A DNA stretch of 64,000 bases from Aerolutibacter ruishenii (GCF_007830115.1 NZ_VLKP01000011.1:1-64000), one strand, 5' to 3'. Positions 48,231 to 57,304 are shown, numbered from the stretch's first letter. Translations and numbers: made by a program. Notes: a model not told the origin generated them from the letters alone.

Positions 48231-48347
48231 AGGCCGGTGATCTGGCCGGGTATTGCGTAGAGCGGGCCATGGATGGCCCGCGGCCGCGACTCGCGGCAGG
48301 ATGCCGCGATGGAGCGGAGGAGCAATGTCCGGCCAGATCGCCGGCCC
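48231..48347. repeat. Nested palindromic element in the symporter/tkt spacer
   Basis: An outer inverted repeat of about 25 bases (48232-48256 against 48322-48346) has only three mismatches around the shared core GATCTGGCCGG/CCGGCCAGATC. It encloses two perfect hairpins: GCGGGCCAT/ATGGCCCGC (48262-48281) and TCGCGGCA/TGCCGCGA (48291-48309). The folded form is a three-way cloverleaf. This is how REP/BIME-type interspersed elements look, although one copy in this window cannot prove repetition. The remainder of 48142-48492 shows no gene. Confidence 0.6.
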
Positions 48348-48492
48348 CCTCCGGAGCCGAACCTCGAGCGGAGTAAAAGCTGAACAGCGCCAAGGGCGAC
48401 ACAGCCCCCCGGGGATGGGACAATAGGCGTCCGGCCCGCCCGTCCAGGCCCGGCCGCGCCTCCTTCCGCTTCCCAGACGCCCACGCCGCCCC

Positions 48493-50481
48493 ATGACGAC
48501 GCCCAGCCGCCGCGACCTCGCCAACGCCATCCGTTTCCTTGCCATCGACGCCGTCCAGGCTGCCAACTCCGGCCACCCCGGCATGCCGATGGGCATGGCC
48601 GACATCGCCGAGGTGCTGTGGAACGACTACTACAGCCACAACCCCAACAACCCCAAGTGGTTCAACCGCGACCGCTTCGTGCTGTCCAACGGCCACGGCT
48701 CGATGCTGCAGTACGCGCTGCTGCACCTGTCCGGCTACGACCTGCCCATCGATGAGCTGAAGAACTTCCGCCAACTGGGCAGCAGGACCGCCGGCCACCC
48801 GGAGAACACCCACACCCCGGGCGTGGAGACCACCACCGGCCCGCTGGGCCAGGGTTTCGCCAATGCCGTGGGCATGGCGCTGGCCGAGAAACTGCTGGCA
48901 CAGCGCTTCAACCGCCCCGAGCTGGACATCGTCGACCACCGCACCTGGGTGTTCATGGGCGATGGCTGCCTGATGGAAGGCATCTCGCACGAGGCCGCCT
49001 CGCTGGCAGGCACCTGGGGCCTGCACAAGCTCGTCGCGTTCTGGGACGACAACAAGATCTCCATCGACGGCAACACCGACGGCTGGTTCACCGACAATAC
49101 CCCGGCGCGCTTCGAGGCCTACGGCTGGAACGTCGTGCGCGGCGTCAACGGCCACGATGCGCAGGAGATCAAGACCGCGATCGAAACCGCACTGAAGTCC
49201 ACCGACAAGCCGACCCTGATCTGCTGCCGCACCATGATCGGGTTTGGTTCGCCGGGCAAGGCGGGCAAGGAATCCAGCCACGGCGCACCGCTGGGCAAGG
49301 ATGAAGTCGCCGCCACGCGCGAGGCGCTGGCCTGGCCGCATGCGCCGTTCGAGATCCCGCAGGCGGTCTACGACGGCTGGCGCGCAGGCAACGCCGGCAC
49401 CGTGCGCGAACACCAGTGGAACACCCTGTTCGACAACTACGCCAGGCAGTACCCGGAACTGGCTGCCGAACTGGTGCGTCGCAACCGCAACGAATTGCCG
49501 GAAGGCTTCATTGAAGCCGCCGATGCCTACATCGCCAAGCTGCAGCTTGAGGGTCCGGTGGTCGCCTCGCGCAAGGCCTCGCAGATGGCGATCGAGGCCT
49601 ATGCGCCGCTGCTGCCGGAACTGGTCGGCGGTTCGGCCGACCTGGCCCACTCCAACCTGACCCTGTGGAAGGGCAGCAAGTCGGTCGCCAGCGACGACCC
49701 GGACGCCAACTACATCTACTACGGCGTGCGCGAATTCGCGATGACCGCGATCAGCAACGGCCTGGGCCTGCACGAGTGCTTCATCCCGTACGACGCGACC
49801 TTCCTGATGTTCAGCGACTACGCGCGCAACGCGGTGCGCATGAGCGCGCTGATGGGCGCGCAGGCCATCCACGTGTACACCCACGACTCCATCGGCCTGG
49901 GCGAGGACGGCCCGACCCACCAGCCGGTCGAGCACCTGGCCAGCCTGCGCTATATCCCGCACAACGACGTGTGGCGCCCGTGCGATGCGGTCGAATCCGC
50001 CGTGTCGTGGAAGGCCGCGATCGTGCGCCATGACGGCCCCAGCTGTCTGGTCTTCTCGCGCCAGAACCTCGCCCACCAGCCGCGCAGCGCGCAGCAGGTG
50101 GCCGACATCGCGCGTGGCGGGTACGTGCTGAAGGACAGCGTCGGCGCGCCGGAGATCATCCTGATCGCGACCGGCTCGGAAGTCGGACTGGCCACGCAGG
50201 CCGCCGCGCAGCTGGGCGACAAGGTGCGCGTGGTGTCGATGCCGTCGACTGACGTGTTCGACCGCCAGGACGCGGCGTACCGCGAAGCCGTGCTGCCCAA
50301 GGCCTGCCGCAAGCGCGTGGCCATCGAAGCCGGCGTGAGCGACTTCTGGCGAAAGTACGTGGGCCTGGATGGCGCGGTGATCGGCATCGACACGTTCGGT
50401 GCCAGTGCGCCGGCGGAGAGGCTGTTCGAGAAGTACGGCTTCACCGTGGAGAAGGTGGTGGAGGCGGCGAGGGCGCTCTGA
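48493..50481 (+). CDS. tkt: Transketolase
   Basis: A 662-residue thiamine-diphosphate enzyme transferring two-carbon units in the pentose phosphate pathway and Calvin-type interconversions. The N-terminal domain has [19 protein letters not shown] and [15 protein letters not shown]. The ThDP site is [18 protein letters not shown] through the Asn of DDNKISIDG. The Pyr domain has [19 protein letters not shown] and [19 protein letters not shown]. Complete family length. It is monocistronic: terminator downstream, repeat-bearing spacer upstream. Confidence 0.97.
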   Translation: MTTPSRRDLANAIRFLAIDAVQAANSGHPGMPMGMADIAEVLWNDYYSHNPNNPKWFNRDRFVLSNGHGSMLQYALLHLSGYDLPIDELKNFRQLGSRTAGHPENTHTPGVETTTGPLGQGFANAVGMALAEKLLAQRFNRPELDIVDHRTWVFMGDGCLMEGISHEAASLAGTWGLHKLVAFWDDNKISIDGNTDGWFTDNTPARFEAYGWNVVRGVNGHDAQEIKTAIETALKSTDKPTLICCRTMIGFGSPGKAGKESSHGAPLGKDEVAATREALAWPHAPFEIPQAVYDGWRAGNAGTVREHQWNTLFDNYARQYPELAAELVRRNRNELPEGFIEAADAYIAKLQLEGPVVASRKASQMAIEAYAPLLPELVGGSADLAHSNLTLWKGSKSVASDDPDANYIYYGVREFAMTAISNGLGLHECFIPYDATFLMFSDYARNAVRMSALMGAQAIHVYTHDSIGLGEDGPTHQPVEHLASLRYIPHNDVWRPCDAVESAVSWKAAIVRHDGPSCLVFSRQNLAHQPRSAQQVADIARGGYVLKDSVGAPEIILIATGSEVGLATQAAAQLGDKVRVVSMPSTDVFDRQDAAYREAVLPKACRKRVAIEAGVSDFWRKYVGLDGAVIGIDTFGASAPAERLFEKYGFTVEKVVEAARAL

Positions 50482-50506
50482 ACGGGCTGCGCTTCACGGA
50501 AACCAG

Positions 50507-50532
50507 ACGGGGCCTTGGGGCCCCGTTCTCAT
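50507..50532 (+). terminator. Intrinsic terminator after tkt
   Basis: ACGGGGCC (50507-50514) and GGCCCCGT (50519-50526) form a perfect 8-bp stem with a 4-base loop, followed by TCTCATTT. Confidence 0.75.
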
Positions 50533-50953
50533 TTGCGTGAAGCCGGGTTGCACGCAACCATCCATTTGGGCGGCCCCAGCTTTGCATCCCGTGCATGAAA
50601 TTCAAACGATGCGATCGCCAGCCCCACTGACGGGGGTGATGCGTCTGGTGCTGTGGTAGATGCGGGGTCGCGGATGCGAGATCCCAGCGGTATCGCACAT
50701 TGAATCGACGGCGTCGCCTGACTTGGACAGCACGGTTTCCGTCGGCAAGCCCACCTGCGAGCGAGGCAGCTGCGTTGCGCGTGTTGTCTCACCCGGACGA
50801 TGTCGAAGCAGCCGGTGAATTCTGATCCAGGCCTGTTCCATGCAACCGGCGACCCTGGTGACGTGGATGTCACTGGCACCAAGCTTCCTTATTCCGTACC
50901 ATCAAATGCCCCATCGGATGTTGGGGGTTGTGGACGTGCAAACTCAAGGAGCA
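50533..50953. other. Non-coding spacer before the peptide/ABC cluster
   Basis: About 420 bases without a supportable gene in either strand. Base composition is noticeably lower in GC than the flanks and the open frames here have no coding character. It may hold the promoter of the small secreted peptide gene; I see no convincing -35/-10 pair. An AAGGAG at 50945-50950 is the ribosome binding site of the next gene. Confidence 0.5.
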
Positions 50954-51139
50954 ATGGATATGAAGAGTCGTGTGTTGTTCGCCGTAGCTATGTGTGTCGC
51001 GCTGGTTGCTGGAACTGCCTTGGCGCAAGACTCCGGTGGCAGTCTTCCGGATGGCCCGGTGGCATCGCCGCCAGGCTGGACCTGCACTGCTTCTGGGGGA
51101 AAGGTGACTTGCGTGCGCGATAAGCGCCAGCAGCAGTAA
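50954..51139 (+). CDS. Small secreted peptide precursor, 61 residues
   Basis: A 61-codon gene with a textbook AAGGAG 3 bases before ATG 50954. The product has a signal peptide (VLFAVAMCVALVAGTALA, residues 7-24) with a likely cleavage after A24. The mature peptide of about 37 residues begins QDSGGSLPDGPV and holds two cysteines (C44, C53) eight residues apart, able to form a small disulfide loop, and a basic, glutamine-rich tail. No family is recognised. It lies just before the lipoprotein/ABC export genes, on the same strand, so it could be their cargo, a sensor ligand, or an independent small envelope protein. Confidence 0.7.
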   Translation: MDMKSRVLFAVAMCVALVAGTALAQDSGGSLPDGPVASPPGWTCTASGGKVTCVRDKRQQQ

Positions 51140-51204
51140 CACTTCGTGGCGCAGGCCATGTCCTGCCGGCGCCACTTCTCGAGCATCGCGACCAGGATTG
51201 GCAA

Positions 51205-51747
51205 GTGCGATATTCATCTCCAACGATGTTGGTTATCGGGCTGCTCAGTGTGGTCATCCTGGCGGGTTGCCGGACTTCGCACTTCTCCTTGGATCGCGTG
51301 GACACCCGGATGCTGCTTCCACCGGGCGCGGAGCGGCATACGGTGGACGACGGGGAAGTCTTCCTCATGGCAGCCCCGGTTGATGAGACCTTGCCTGTGT
51401 TTCAGCCGGTTGGGCATGCGTCGAACATTCCGCCTGTGACGGTGTGCGTCGAGTTCATCGTAAACATTGCTGGAGAGGTGGAATCCGTCGCGCCGGTTGT
51501 CGATGGGGACGGATGCCAAGCGCCGATATCAGCGCTAGCCTTGGAGTTCAGCGATGCGGTAATGAGCGCGGTTCGTAACTGGTCGTATGTATCAGCCGCA
51601 CTGTGCCGCCCAGCCCATCCGGCCGATGTCGACTGTCAAGATGCCGCGTCTGTCCTGCAGCCTGTTCCTATCAAACTCGCCTTCGCATTCACGTATCGCC
51701 GAAGTGCCGGCAAGGACTCTCTCGGGGCTGGGAGAATAACGCGGTAG
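51205..51747 (+). CDS. Lipoprotein with TonB-C-like domain
   Basis: A 180-residue lipoprotein. Hydrophobic signal with lipobox LAGC (Cys22). The C-terminal two-thirds look like a TonB C-terminal domain: VTVCVEFIVNIAGEVESVAPV, then an ALEFSDAVMSAVRNWSYVSAAL helix, then VPIKLAFAFTYR as the last strand. It has no proline-rich linker and no inner-membrane anchor, so it is not a classical TonB. Four cysteines in the mature part may form disulfides. The GTG at 51205 has an AGGA upstream; ATG 51226 is an alternative. It precedes the ABC operon, whose regulator M56 protein has the same kind of domain. Confidence 0.7.
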   Translation: MRYSSPTMLVIGLLSVVILAGCRTSHFSLDRVDTRMLLPPGAERHTVDDGEVFLMAAPVDETLPVFQPVGHASNIPPVTVCVEFIVNIAGEVESVAPVVDGDGCQAPISALALEFSDAVMSAVRNWSYVSAALCRPAHPADVDCQDAASVLQPVPIKLAFAFTYRRSAGKDSLGAGRITR

Positions 51748-51823
51748 GAACTGCCCAGGAACTTTTTCGATGCAGTGCCCAGCGGGCGGTGGCGCATTGC
51801 ATCTTGTTAAGAGGACGAGATGG

Positions 51824-52531
51824 ATGTCGGCACGGTACGAACAGGGTGCTACGTGTTTGCTCACGCTGGAACATGTCACGCGCTGCTACGACATGAACGG
51901 GCAGGCCGTGCATGCGTTGGCGGGCGTGGATTTGCAGGTGGCGGCCGGTGAGTTCGTCGCCATCACCGGCGCTTCGGGCTCGGGCAAGTCGAGCCTGCTC
52001 AACATCCTCGGCTGCCTGGACCGGCCGAGCAGCGGCCGTTACCTGATCGAAGGCGAGGACGTGGCCGGCTTCGACGACGAAGCCACCAGCGACGTGCGCA
52101 ACCGCCGTATCGGCTTCGTGTTCCAGAGCTTCCATCTGCTGCCGCGCCTGACCGTGCTGGAGAACGTGCTGCTGCCGCTGCGCTTCCACCGCGATCCACC
52201 CGCTGATGCTGGCTCGCGTGCGCGTGAGTTGTTGGCCCGCGTCGGTTTGGCCGAGCGTGCGGAGCATCGCCCCAATGAACTTTCCGGCGGACAGATGCAG
52301 CGTGCGGCCATCGCACGGGCGCTGCTGCTCAAGCCGGCCTTGCTGCTGGCCGACGAGCCCACCGGCAACCTGGATTCGCGCAGCGCCGCCGACGTGCTGG
52401 CGCTGATCGACGAAGTGCATGCGGACGGGCAGACGGTGGTGATGGTCACCCACGACCACGACATCGCCAGTCGTGCGCCGCGAGAAGTGCGCCTGCGCGA
52501 CGGGAGGATCGAGCATGACGAACGGCGTTGA
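51824..52531 (+). CDS. ABC transporter ATP-binding protein (MacB/LolD type)
   Basis: A 235-residue ATPase. Walker A GASGSGKSS at 49-57, a Q-loop FVFQSFHLLPRLTVLENV, signature NELSGGQMQRAAIARAL, Walker B LLLADEPTGNLDSR and switch His in VMVTHDHDIA. This is the MacB/LolD/FtsE clade, which powers transmembrane export of envelope substrates by mechanotransmission rather than moving them through a pore. ATG 51824 follows a GAGGACGAG; ATG 51770 would add 18 atypical residues. It overlaps the first adaptor gene by 17 bases. Confidence 0.93.
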   Translation: MSARYEQGATCLLTLEHVTRCYDMNGQAVHALAGVDLQVAAGEFVAITGASGSGKSSLLNILGCLDRPSSGRYLIEGEDVAGFDDEATSDVRNRRIGFVFQSFHLLPRLTVLENVLLPLRFHRDPPADAGSRARELLARVGLAERAEHRPNELSGGQMQRAAIARALLLKPALLLADEPTGNLDSRSAADVLALIDEVHADGQTVVMVTHDHDIASRAPREVRLRDGRIEHDERR

Positions 52532-53639
52532 CAGCGTGCCCCCGGTCCGGCGTCGTGCGTCGCGCACGCGGCTGGCCGGCGGTTCGCTGCTGGTTGGGCT
52601 GGGGGCGGTAGCGGCATTGCACGTACTGACAGTGCCGACGGCGACTGCCACGTTGCCGGTGGGCAGCCGGTCTGCATCGCCCACGAATTCCACCGCGACC
52701 TCTGTAACGAAATCAGCAACGCCGAAGGCGTCCGCCGAAGCCGAAGCCATCGTCATCACCGGCGAACTGCAGTCGCTGGATGCGCAGCCGATCTACACCC
52801 CGCAGGCCAACATGTCGCCGGTGATGCTGCGCTACTACGTGCCGGAAGGCACCGTGGTGAAGCGCGGCGACGTGGTGCTGCGCATCGACGCCGGGCAGTC
52901 GGCCAGCCAGATCCGCACGCTGGACGCGCAGATCGACCAGGCCCGCGCGCGCATGGCCAAGGAGTTGGCCGAGCTGCAGGTGAAGGTGGTGGATGCGGAA
53001 CTGGCGCTGGTGGACGCCGATGCCACGCTGGCCACCGCACGGATCGATGCCGCCCTGCCCAAGGGACTGATTTCGGGCCTGGACTACGACCGCTACCAGG
53101 GCGAACTGGAGCGCGCGATGCGCGAGACCGCACTGAAGCGCGAGGAACTGGCGACGGCGCGTGCCGTGGTGGCGCGCCGCCAGGGCGATGGCAGCCTGGA
53201 GGTGCGCAAGCTGCAGGTGCAGCGCGACTATCACGATGCGCAGGTCGGCCAGGCCGAAGTCCGCGCCGACCGTGACGGCGTGGTGCTGCACGGTTTCAAC
53301 AACAACTGGATCGGTGGGCGCATCGACGAGGGCTCCTCCACCATGCCGGGCAGCAAGGCCGGCGAAGTGGTCAGCGGCGGCGCGATGCGCGTGCGCGCCT
53401 GGGCGCTGGAACCGGACCGCCGCGGCCTGGCCATCGGCCAGCCGGTGACCCTGGCGTTCGACGCGTTGCCCGACCGGCAGCTGGCTGGCCGCATCACCGC
53501 GATTGCCGGTGCGCCCGACCGCAAGCAGGAGTGGGGCGAAGGCCGCTATTTCCAGGTGGACGTGGCATTTCAGCCCGGGCACGGACTGAAGCTCTTGCCG
53601 GGCATGAGCGTTCGGGTCGCCGCAGGAGGTGCGCAATGA
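52515..53639 (+). CDS. HlyD-type periplasmic adaptor 1
   Basis: A 374-residue adaptor with an N-terminal membrane anchor (about 24-48). Lipoyl half-motifs flank a long coiled-coil hairpin (about 130-235), and a beta-barrel domain with the conserved RVRAWALEPDRRGLAIGQPV follows. It is the only one of the three adaptors with a membrane anchor instead of a lipobox. The ATG at 52515 lies inside the end of the ATPase gene; its stop overlaps adaptor 2. Confidence 0.88.
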   Translation: MTNGVDSVPPVRRRASRTRLAGGSLLVGLGAVAALHVLTVPTATATLPVGSRSASPTNSTATSVTKSATPKASAEAEAIVITGELQSLDAQPIYTPQANMSPVMLRYYVPEGTVVKRGDVVLRIDAGQSASQIRTLDAQIDQARARMAKELAELQVKVVDAELALVDADATLATARIDAALPKGLISGLDYDRYQGELERAMRETALKREELATARAVVARRQGDGSLEVRKLQVQRDYHDAQVGQAEVRADRDGVVLHGFNNNWIGGRIDEGSSTMPGSKAGEVVSGGAMRVRAWALEPDRRGLAIGQPVTLAFDALPDRQLAGRITAIAGAPDRKQEWGEGRYFQVDVAFQPGHGLKLLPGMSVRVAAGGAQ

Positions 53640-54664
53640 GGCGGGCCGCGATGGGGCAATGGACGTTGCTGGCGGTGTTACTGGCGACGGCGGCAGGCGT
53701 GGGCGGTTGCGCCGCCGACGGTGCAGCGCCGACGGGCAAGGCCGAGGGCGCCGCGTCCTCGGCCGCGCGCACGTTGCGGATCGATGGCGAGGTTTTCGCG
53801 CGGGAGACAGCTGCATTGATGCCACCGTCGATCGACGATGTGTGGCAGTTCAACATCACCCAGCTGGCGCCCGACGGCGCGCCGGTGAAGCAAGGCGAGC
53901 CGGTGCTCGGCTTCGACGGCAGCGAACTGATGAAGCGCCTGATGGAGAAGCAGAGCGTGCTCAAGGAAAAGCAGACCCAGTTGGACAAGCTGCTGCTGGA
54001 ACTGGCCGAGCGCGAGCGCAACGAAGCCCTGGCTACCGCCGAGGCGGTGTCGCTGCGCGAGAAGGCCGAGCGCAAGACCCAGCAGCCCGAGGCGCTGATT
54101 GCCGGCGTGCAGTACCGCAAGCTGATGGTGGAGCGGCGCAAGGCCGAGCAGCGCCAGGCATTGATCCAGCGCCGCCAACGCCTGGCGGCCGAGCAGCGCG
54201 TGCAGGAGCGGCGGCTGGTCGGTTCCGAGGTGGCGCAGCTGCAGGGCGAAGTTGCGGTGATCCAGCGCTCGCTGGGCGCACTCAACATCCTCGCCCCGCG
54301 CGATGGCCTGATGATGCACAAGAGCACCTGGAGCGGCGAGAAGTTCGACGTGGGCTCGCAGGTGTGGCGCGGGCAGGGCGTGGCCGAGATCCCTGACACG
54401 CGCACGCTGGCGGTGCGTGCCGAGCTGCCCGAGCGCGACCTGGCCAAGGTCGTGCTGGGTGCGCCGGCGCGCGTGGTGGTGGAAGGCGGCGCCGGCAGCG
54501 CGTTGCGTGGCAAGGTCACGCGCATCGGCCGTGCGGTGCGCAGCAAATCGCGGGTGAAGCCGGTGCCGATCCTGGACCTGGAGATCACCCTGTCCGATCG
54601 CGATAGCAAGCTCCGCCCGGGGCAACCGGTCAGCGTCGAACTGGGCGCGGGAGTGGGGGCATGA
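53636..54664 (+). CDS. HlyD-type adaptor lipoprotein 2
   Basis: A 342-residue adaptor with signal sequence and lipobox VGGC (Cys near 24). The hairpin (about 105-205) is rich in Lys, Glu, Gln and Arg. It contains the lipoyl-domain motif APRDGLMMHKSTWSGEKFDVGS. The beta-barrel domain at the C-terminus ends LRPGQPVSVELG. Start ATG overlaps the previous stop by 4 bases, as does its own stop with adaptor 3. Confidence 0.88.
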   Translation: MRRAAMGQWTLLAVLLATAAGVGGCAADGAAPTGKAEGAASSAARTLRIDGEVFARETAALMPPSIDDVWQFNITQLAPDGAPVKQGEPVLGFDGSELMKRLMEKQSVLKEKQTQLDKLLLELAERERNEALATAEAVSLREKAERKTQQPEALIAGVQYRKLMVERRKAEQRQALIQRRQRLAAEQRVQERRLVGSEVAQLQGEVAVIQRSLGALNILAPRDGLMMHKSTWSGEKFDVGSQVWRGQGVAEIPDTRTLAVRAELPERDLAKVVLGAPARVVVEGGAGSALRGKVTRIGRAVRSKSRVKPVPILDLEITLSDRDSKLRPGQPVSVELGAGVGA

Positions 54665-55914
54665 TCGCGCCGCGCGTGGTGGCGATGTCGTTGCTGCTGG
54701 CGTTGGCCGGCTGTGGCCATGAAGCGGCAGCGCCTGTGGTGGAAACCGTCACCGCCGGCCCGTTGCTGCTCAGCGTGCACGGCGACGGCGAGCTGAAGTC
54801 GGCCAAGTCCACGCCGCTGATGGTGCCTGGCTCGCAATGGGCGGAGCGACAACTGGCATGGGCGCTGCCGGAGGGATCGCCGGTAAGGAAGGGTGAGCTC
54901 ATCGCCCGCTTCAGTGCGGAGCAGGGCAAGCTGGAGCTTGCCCAGGCCATGGTCGACCTGGAACGCAATGCGTTGGCGCGCGCGGGCAAGGAAGGCGACC
55001 TGGCCACCGGGCGTGGGCGTGTCGCGGTGGACCTGTCGCAGGTGGGTACGCAGTTGGGCATCGCCCGCCGCTACGCCGATGCCGACATCGACACCATCGC
55101 CCGCAACGAGGTGCTCGATGCGGTGCAGGACGTGCGTTTCCTCGGCACCAAGCAGGACACCCTGCAATGGCGGCAGGGCCAGCTCGGTCACCGCGGCGGC
55201 GCCGAACTGGCGGTGCTGGACGCGCAACGCGCGACCTACACGATCAACGCCAAGCGCCGCCAGGACGACCTGGATGCGCTGGAACTGCGTGCACCGCACG
55301 ATGGCGTGCTGATGCTGGCCGCCAACTGGACCGGCGACAAGCCGCAGGTGGGTTCTTCGTTGCGCGCCGGCTTCGAGTTCGGCAGCCTGCCGGACGTGTC
55401 CGCGATGGAGGTGGAACTGTCGCTGCCGCAGTTGGAAGCGCAAGGGCTCAAGGCCGGCGACACAGTACTGCTGGCGCCGGTCGGTCGGCCCGGGCAGGCG
55501 ATCACCACGAAGCTGTCGTGGGTGGCCAGCGGCGCCAAGGTGCGCAGTCGGCAGAGTCCAGTGAAATACGTGTCGATGAAGGCGCCGGTGCCGGCGACGG
55601 CGGTGCGCGACTTCCGCCTGGTGCCGGGGCAGCGCATGCGCGCGCAGGTGCAACTGTTCAAGGCGGCCAGCGCGCTGAGCGTGCCCAACATCGCCATCAG
55701 CAGCGAGGACGGCAAGAGCTTCGTCCAGGTGCTGGCCGGCAGGGAACTGCAGCGGCGCGAAGTGGTGCTGGGCGCACGCGGCACGGCGCGCTCGCAGGTG
55801 CTCAAGGGGCTGCGCGTCGGCGAGACCGTGCTGCTGACGCGTATGAACGATGACGAAGACAAGGCCGAAGCCGTCGACGCGGCGACGCAGGACCAGAAAA
55901 AGGACGAGGCATGA
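54661..55914 (+). CDS. HlyD-type adaptor lipoprotein 3
   Basis: A 417-residue adaptor lipoprotein with lipobox LAGC (Cys18). N-terminal lipoyl motif LPEGSPVRKGELIARFSAEQ, a helical hairpin (about 95-200), C-terminal lipoyl half with ELRAPHDGVLMLAANWTGDK, and a membrane-proximal beta domain (ALSVPNIAISSEDGKSFVQV). It ends with an Asp/Glu/Lys-rich tail. The sequence is clearly different from adaptors 1 and 2, so these are not recent duplicates. Confidence 0.88.
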   Translation: MIAPRVVAMSLLLALAGCGHEAAAPVVETVTAGPLLLSVHGDGELKSAKSTPLMVPGSQWAERQLAWALPEGSPVRKGELIARFSAEQGKLELAQAMVDLERNALARAGKEGDLATGRGRVAVDLSQVGTQLGIARRYADADIDTIARNEVLDAVQDVRFLGTKQDTLQWRQGQLGHRGGAELAVLDAQRATYTINAKRRQDDLDALELRAPHDGVLMLAANWTGDKPQVGSSLRAGFEFGSLPDVSAMEVELSLPQLEAQGLKAGDTVLLAPVGRPGQAITTKLSWVASGAKVRSRQSPVKYVSMKAPVPATAVRDFRLVPGQRMRAQVQLFKAASALSVPNIAISSEDGKSFVQVLAGRELQRREVVLGARGTARSQVLKGLRVGETVLLTRMNDDEDKAEAVDAATQDQKKDEA

Positions 55915-57161
55915 ACCGCTGGATGCACGCACTGCCACCGATCTGGCGCGAGGCCATCGAGGAACTGTGGCGGCGCCGGCTGCGCACGCTGTTGACGCTG
56001 CTGGGCCTGATCTTCGGCGTGGGCGCCATCGTCGCGATGCAGGCGGTGGGCGAGGGCAGCCGGCGCGAGGCGCTGGCGATGGTGGAGAGCCTGGGCCTGC
56101 ACAACCTGATCGCCGAAGCGGTGCCGCAGGACGAGCAGACCCTCAAGGAGACGCGCGCGCGCAGCCTGGGCCTGAACCTGGCCGACGCCGCGGCCGCGCT
56201 TGCGGTGGTGCCCGGCGCGGAACGCTATGCGGCGGAAAAACCGATCCGCACCCACGGCGTGTTCAGCGAGTTCGGTAGTGTCGACGCCGAAGCCAGCGGC
56301 GTCAGCCCGGAGTGGTTCAGCCTCTCGTCGTTGAACGTGGCCAGCGGCCGCGCGTTGAGCGCCGCCGACGATGCCAGCCTGGCCGCGGTGGCCGTACTCG
56401 GCCACCAGGCCGCGACCGCGCTGTTCCCGGGGCGGAATGCGGTGGGACAGCATTTCAAGGTCAACCATGTGTGGTTGCGCGTAGTGGGCGTGCTGGCCGA
56501 CCGCGACCTGGGCAAGGACCAGTTCGAAGGGGTCAAGCTGGGCGTGGAGAGCAACCGCATCTACGTGCCGCTGGCCAGCGCCCGCGCGCGCTTCGCCTTC
56601 AAGGAGCAGGAGGATGAGGTGGATCGCTTCCTGCTGCGCCTGACCGCGCCGGAGCAATTGGCGGCTGGGGCGCGCGTTCTCGACGCAGTGCTGGAGAAGC
56701 GCCACGCGGGCGAGGACGATTACCGCCTGGTGGTGCCGCAGCAGCTGTTCCAGCAGCACCAGAAGACCCAGCGCATCTTCCGCGTGGTGATGGGTGCGAT
56801 TGCCGGCGTCAGCCTGCTGGTGGGCGGCATCGGCATCATGAACATCATGCTGGCCAACGTGCTGGAGCGCCGGCGCGAGATCGGCCTGCTGCGCGCGCTC
56901 GGTGCGCGTCGCCGCGACGTGATCGCCCAGTTCCTGCGCGAGGCCACGGTGATCTGCGTTGCGGGCGCCCTGCTGGGTCTGCTGTTCGGCACGCTGCTGG
57001 CCTATGCCATTGCCGCCTTCGCGGACTGGCAAGTCGCGTGGGCGCCGGTGCCGATCCTGTTGTCGGTGGGGTTCTGCGCCGGCATCGGCCTGGCGTTTGG
57101 GGTGTACCCGGCGCGGCAGGCCGCGCGACTGGACCCGATCGCCGCGTTGCGCCACGACTGA
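55911..57161 (+). CDS. MacB/FtsX-type ABC permease
   Basis: A 416-residue permease with four spans: about 25-47 (LLTLLGLIFGVGAIVAM), about 280-305, about 335-358 and about 373-398. A periplasmic MacB_PCD domain (about 50-270) sits between the first two. The conserved GGIGIMNIMLANVLERRREIG segment, the coupling region to the ATPase, is complete. It has only one permease gene, so it would act as a homodimer with the ATPase. No outer-membrane TolC-like gene is in the window. Confidence 0.92.
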   Translation: MNRWMHALPPIWREAIEELWRRRLRTLLTLLGLIFGVGAIVAMQAVGEGSRREALAMVESLGLHNLIAEAVPQDEQTLKETRARSLGLNLADAAAALAVVPGAERYAAEKPIRTHGVFSEFGSVDAEASGVSPEWFSLSSLNVASGRALSAADDASLAAVAVLGHQAATALFPGRNAVGQHFKVNHVWLRVVGVLADRDLGKDQFEGVKLGVESNRIYVPLASARARFAFKEQEDEVDRFLLRLTAPEQLAAGARVLDAVLEKRHAGEDDYRLVVPQQLFQQHQKTQRIFRVVMGAIAGVSLLVGGIGIMNIMLANVLERRREIGLLRALGARRRDVIAQFLREATVICVAGALLGLLFGTLLAYAIAAFADWQVAWAPVPILLSVGFCAGIGLAFGVYPARQAARLDPIAALRHD

Positions 57162-57243
57162 GGGGGTGGCAGGCGGAGTCGCCCCGTCTGCCACCTGGCC
57201 ATTGCCCGTTCCTGCCCGTGTCGCCCTGCCTGGAAGAAAGGGC

Positions 57244-57292
57244 TTGACAGGGTCATTTACATGTGTAATCTAAATTATGATTACGGACGTAA
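57244..57292 (+). promoter_or_regulatory. blaI-type promoter with two palindromic operators
   Basis: TTGACA (57244-57249), 16-base spacer and TAATCT (57266-57271) form the promoter. Two palindromes overlap it: TTACATGTGTAA (57257-57268), containing TACANNTGTA, the BlaI/MecI consensus, and TTACGGACGTAA (57281-57292). Their centres are 24 bases apart. This layout would let the repressor block its own transcription. Confidence 0.8.
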
Positions 57293-57304
57293 ACGGAGAG
57301 GGCG

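Noticed and set aside
46483-50076. 1197-codon open frame on the minus strand
   Set aside because: Antisense to the symporter and transketolase and crosses the palindromic repeat; rich in His, Gln and Arg as usual for shadows.
51219-51231. CCAAC-GAT-GTTGG palindrome at the start of the lipoprotein gene
   Set aside because: Five-base arms within coding sequence are likely by chance; it does not resemble the BlaI operators at 57.2 kb.
53494-57194. Long minus-strand frames opposite the adaptor and permease genes
   Set aside because: Antisense shadows; the plus-strand genes have domains, ribosome binding sites and overlapping stops and starts.
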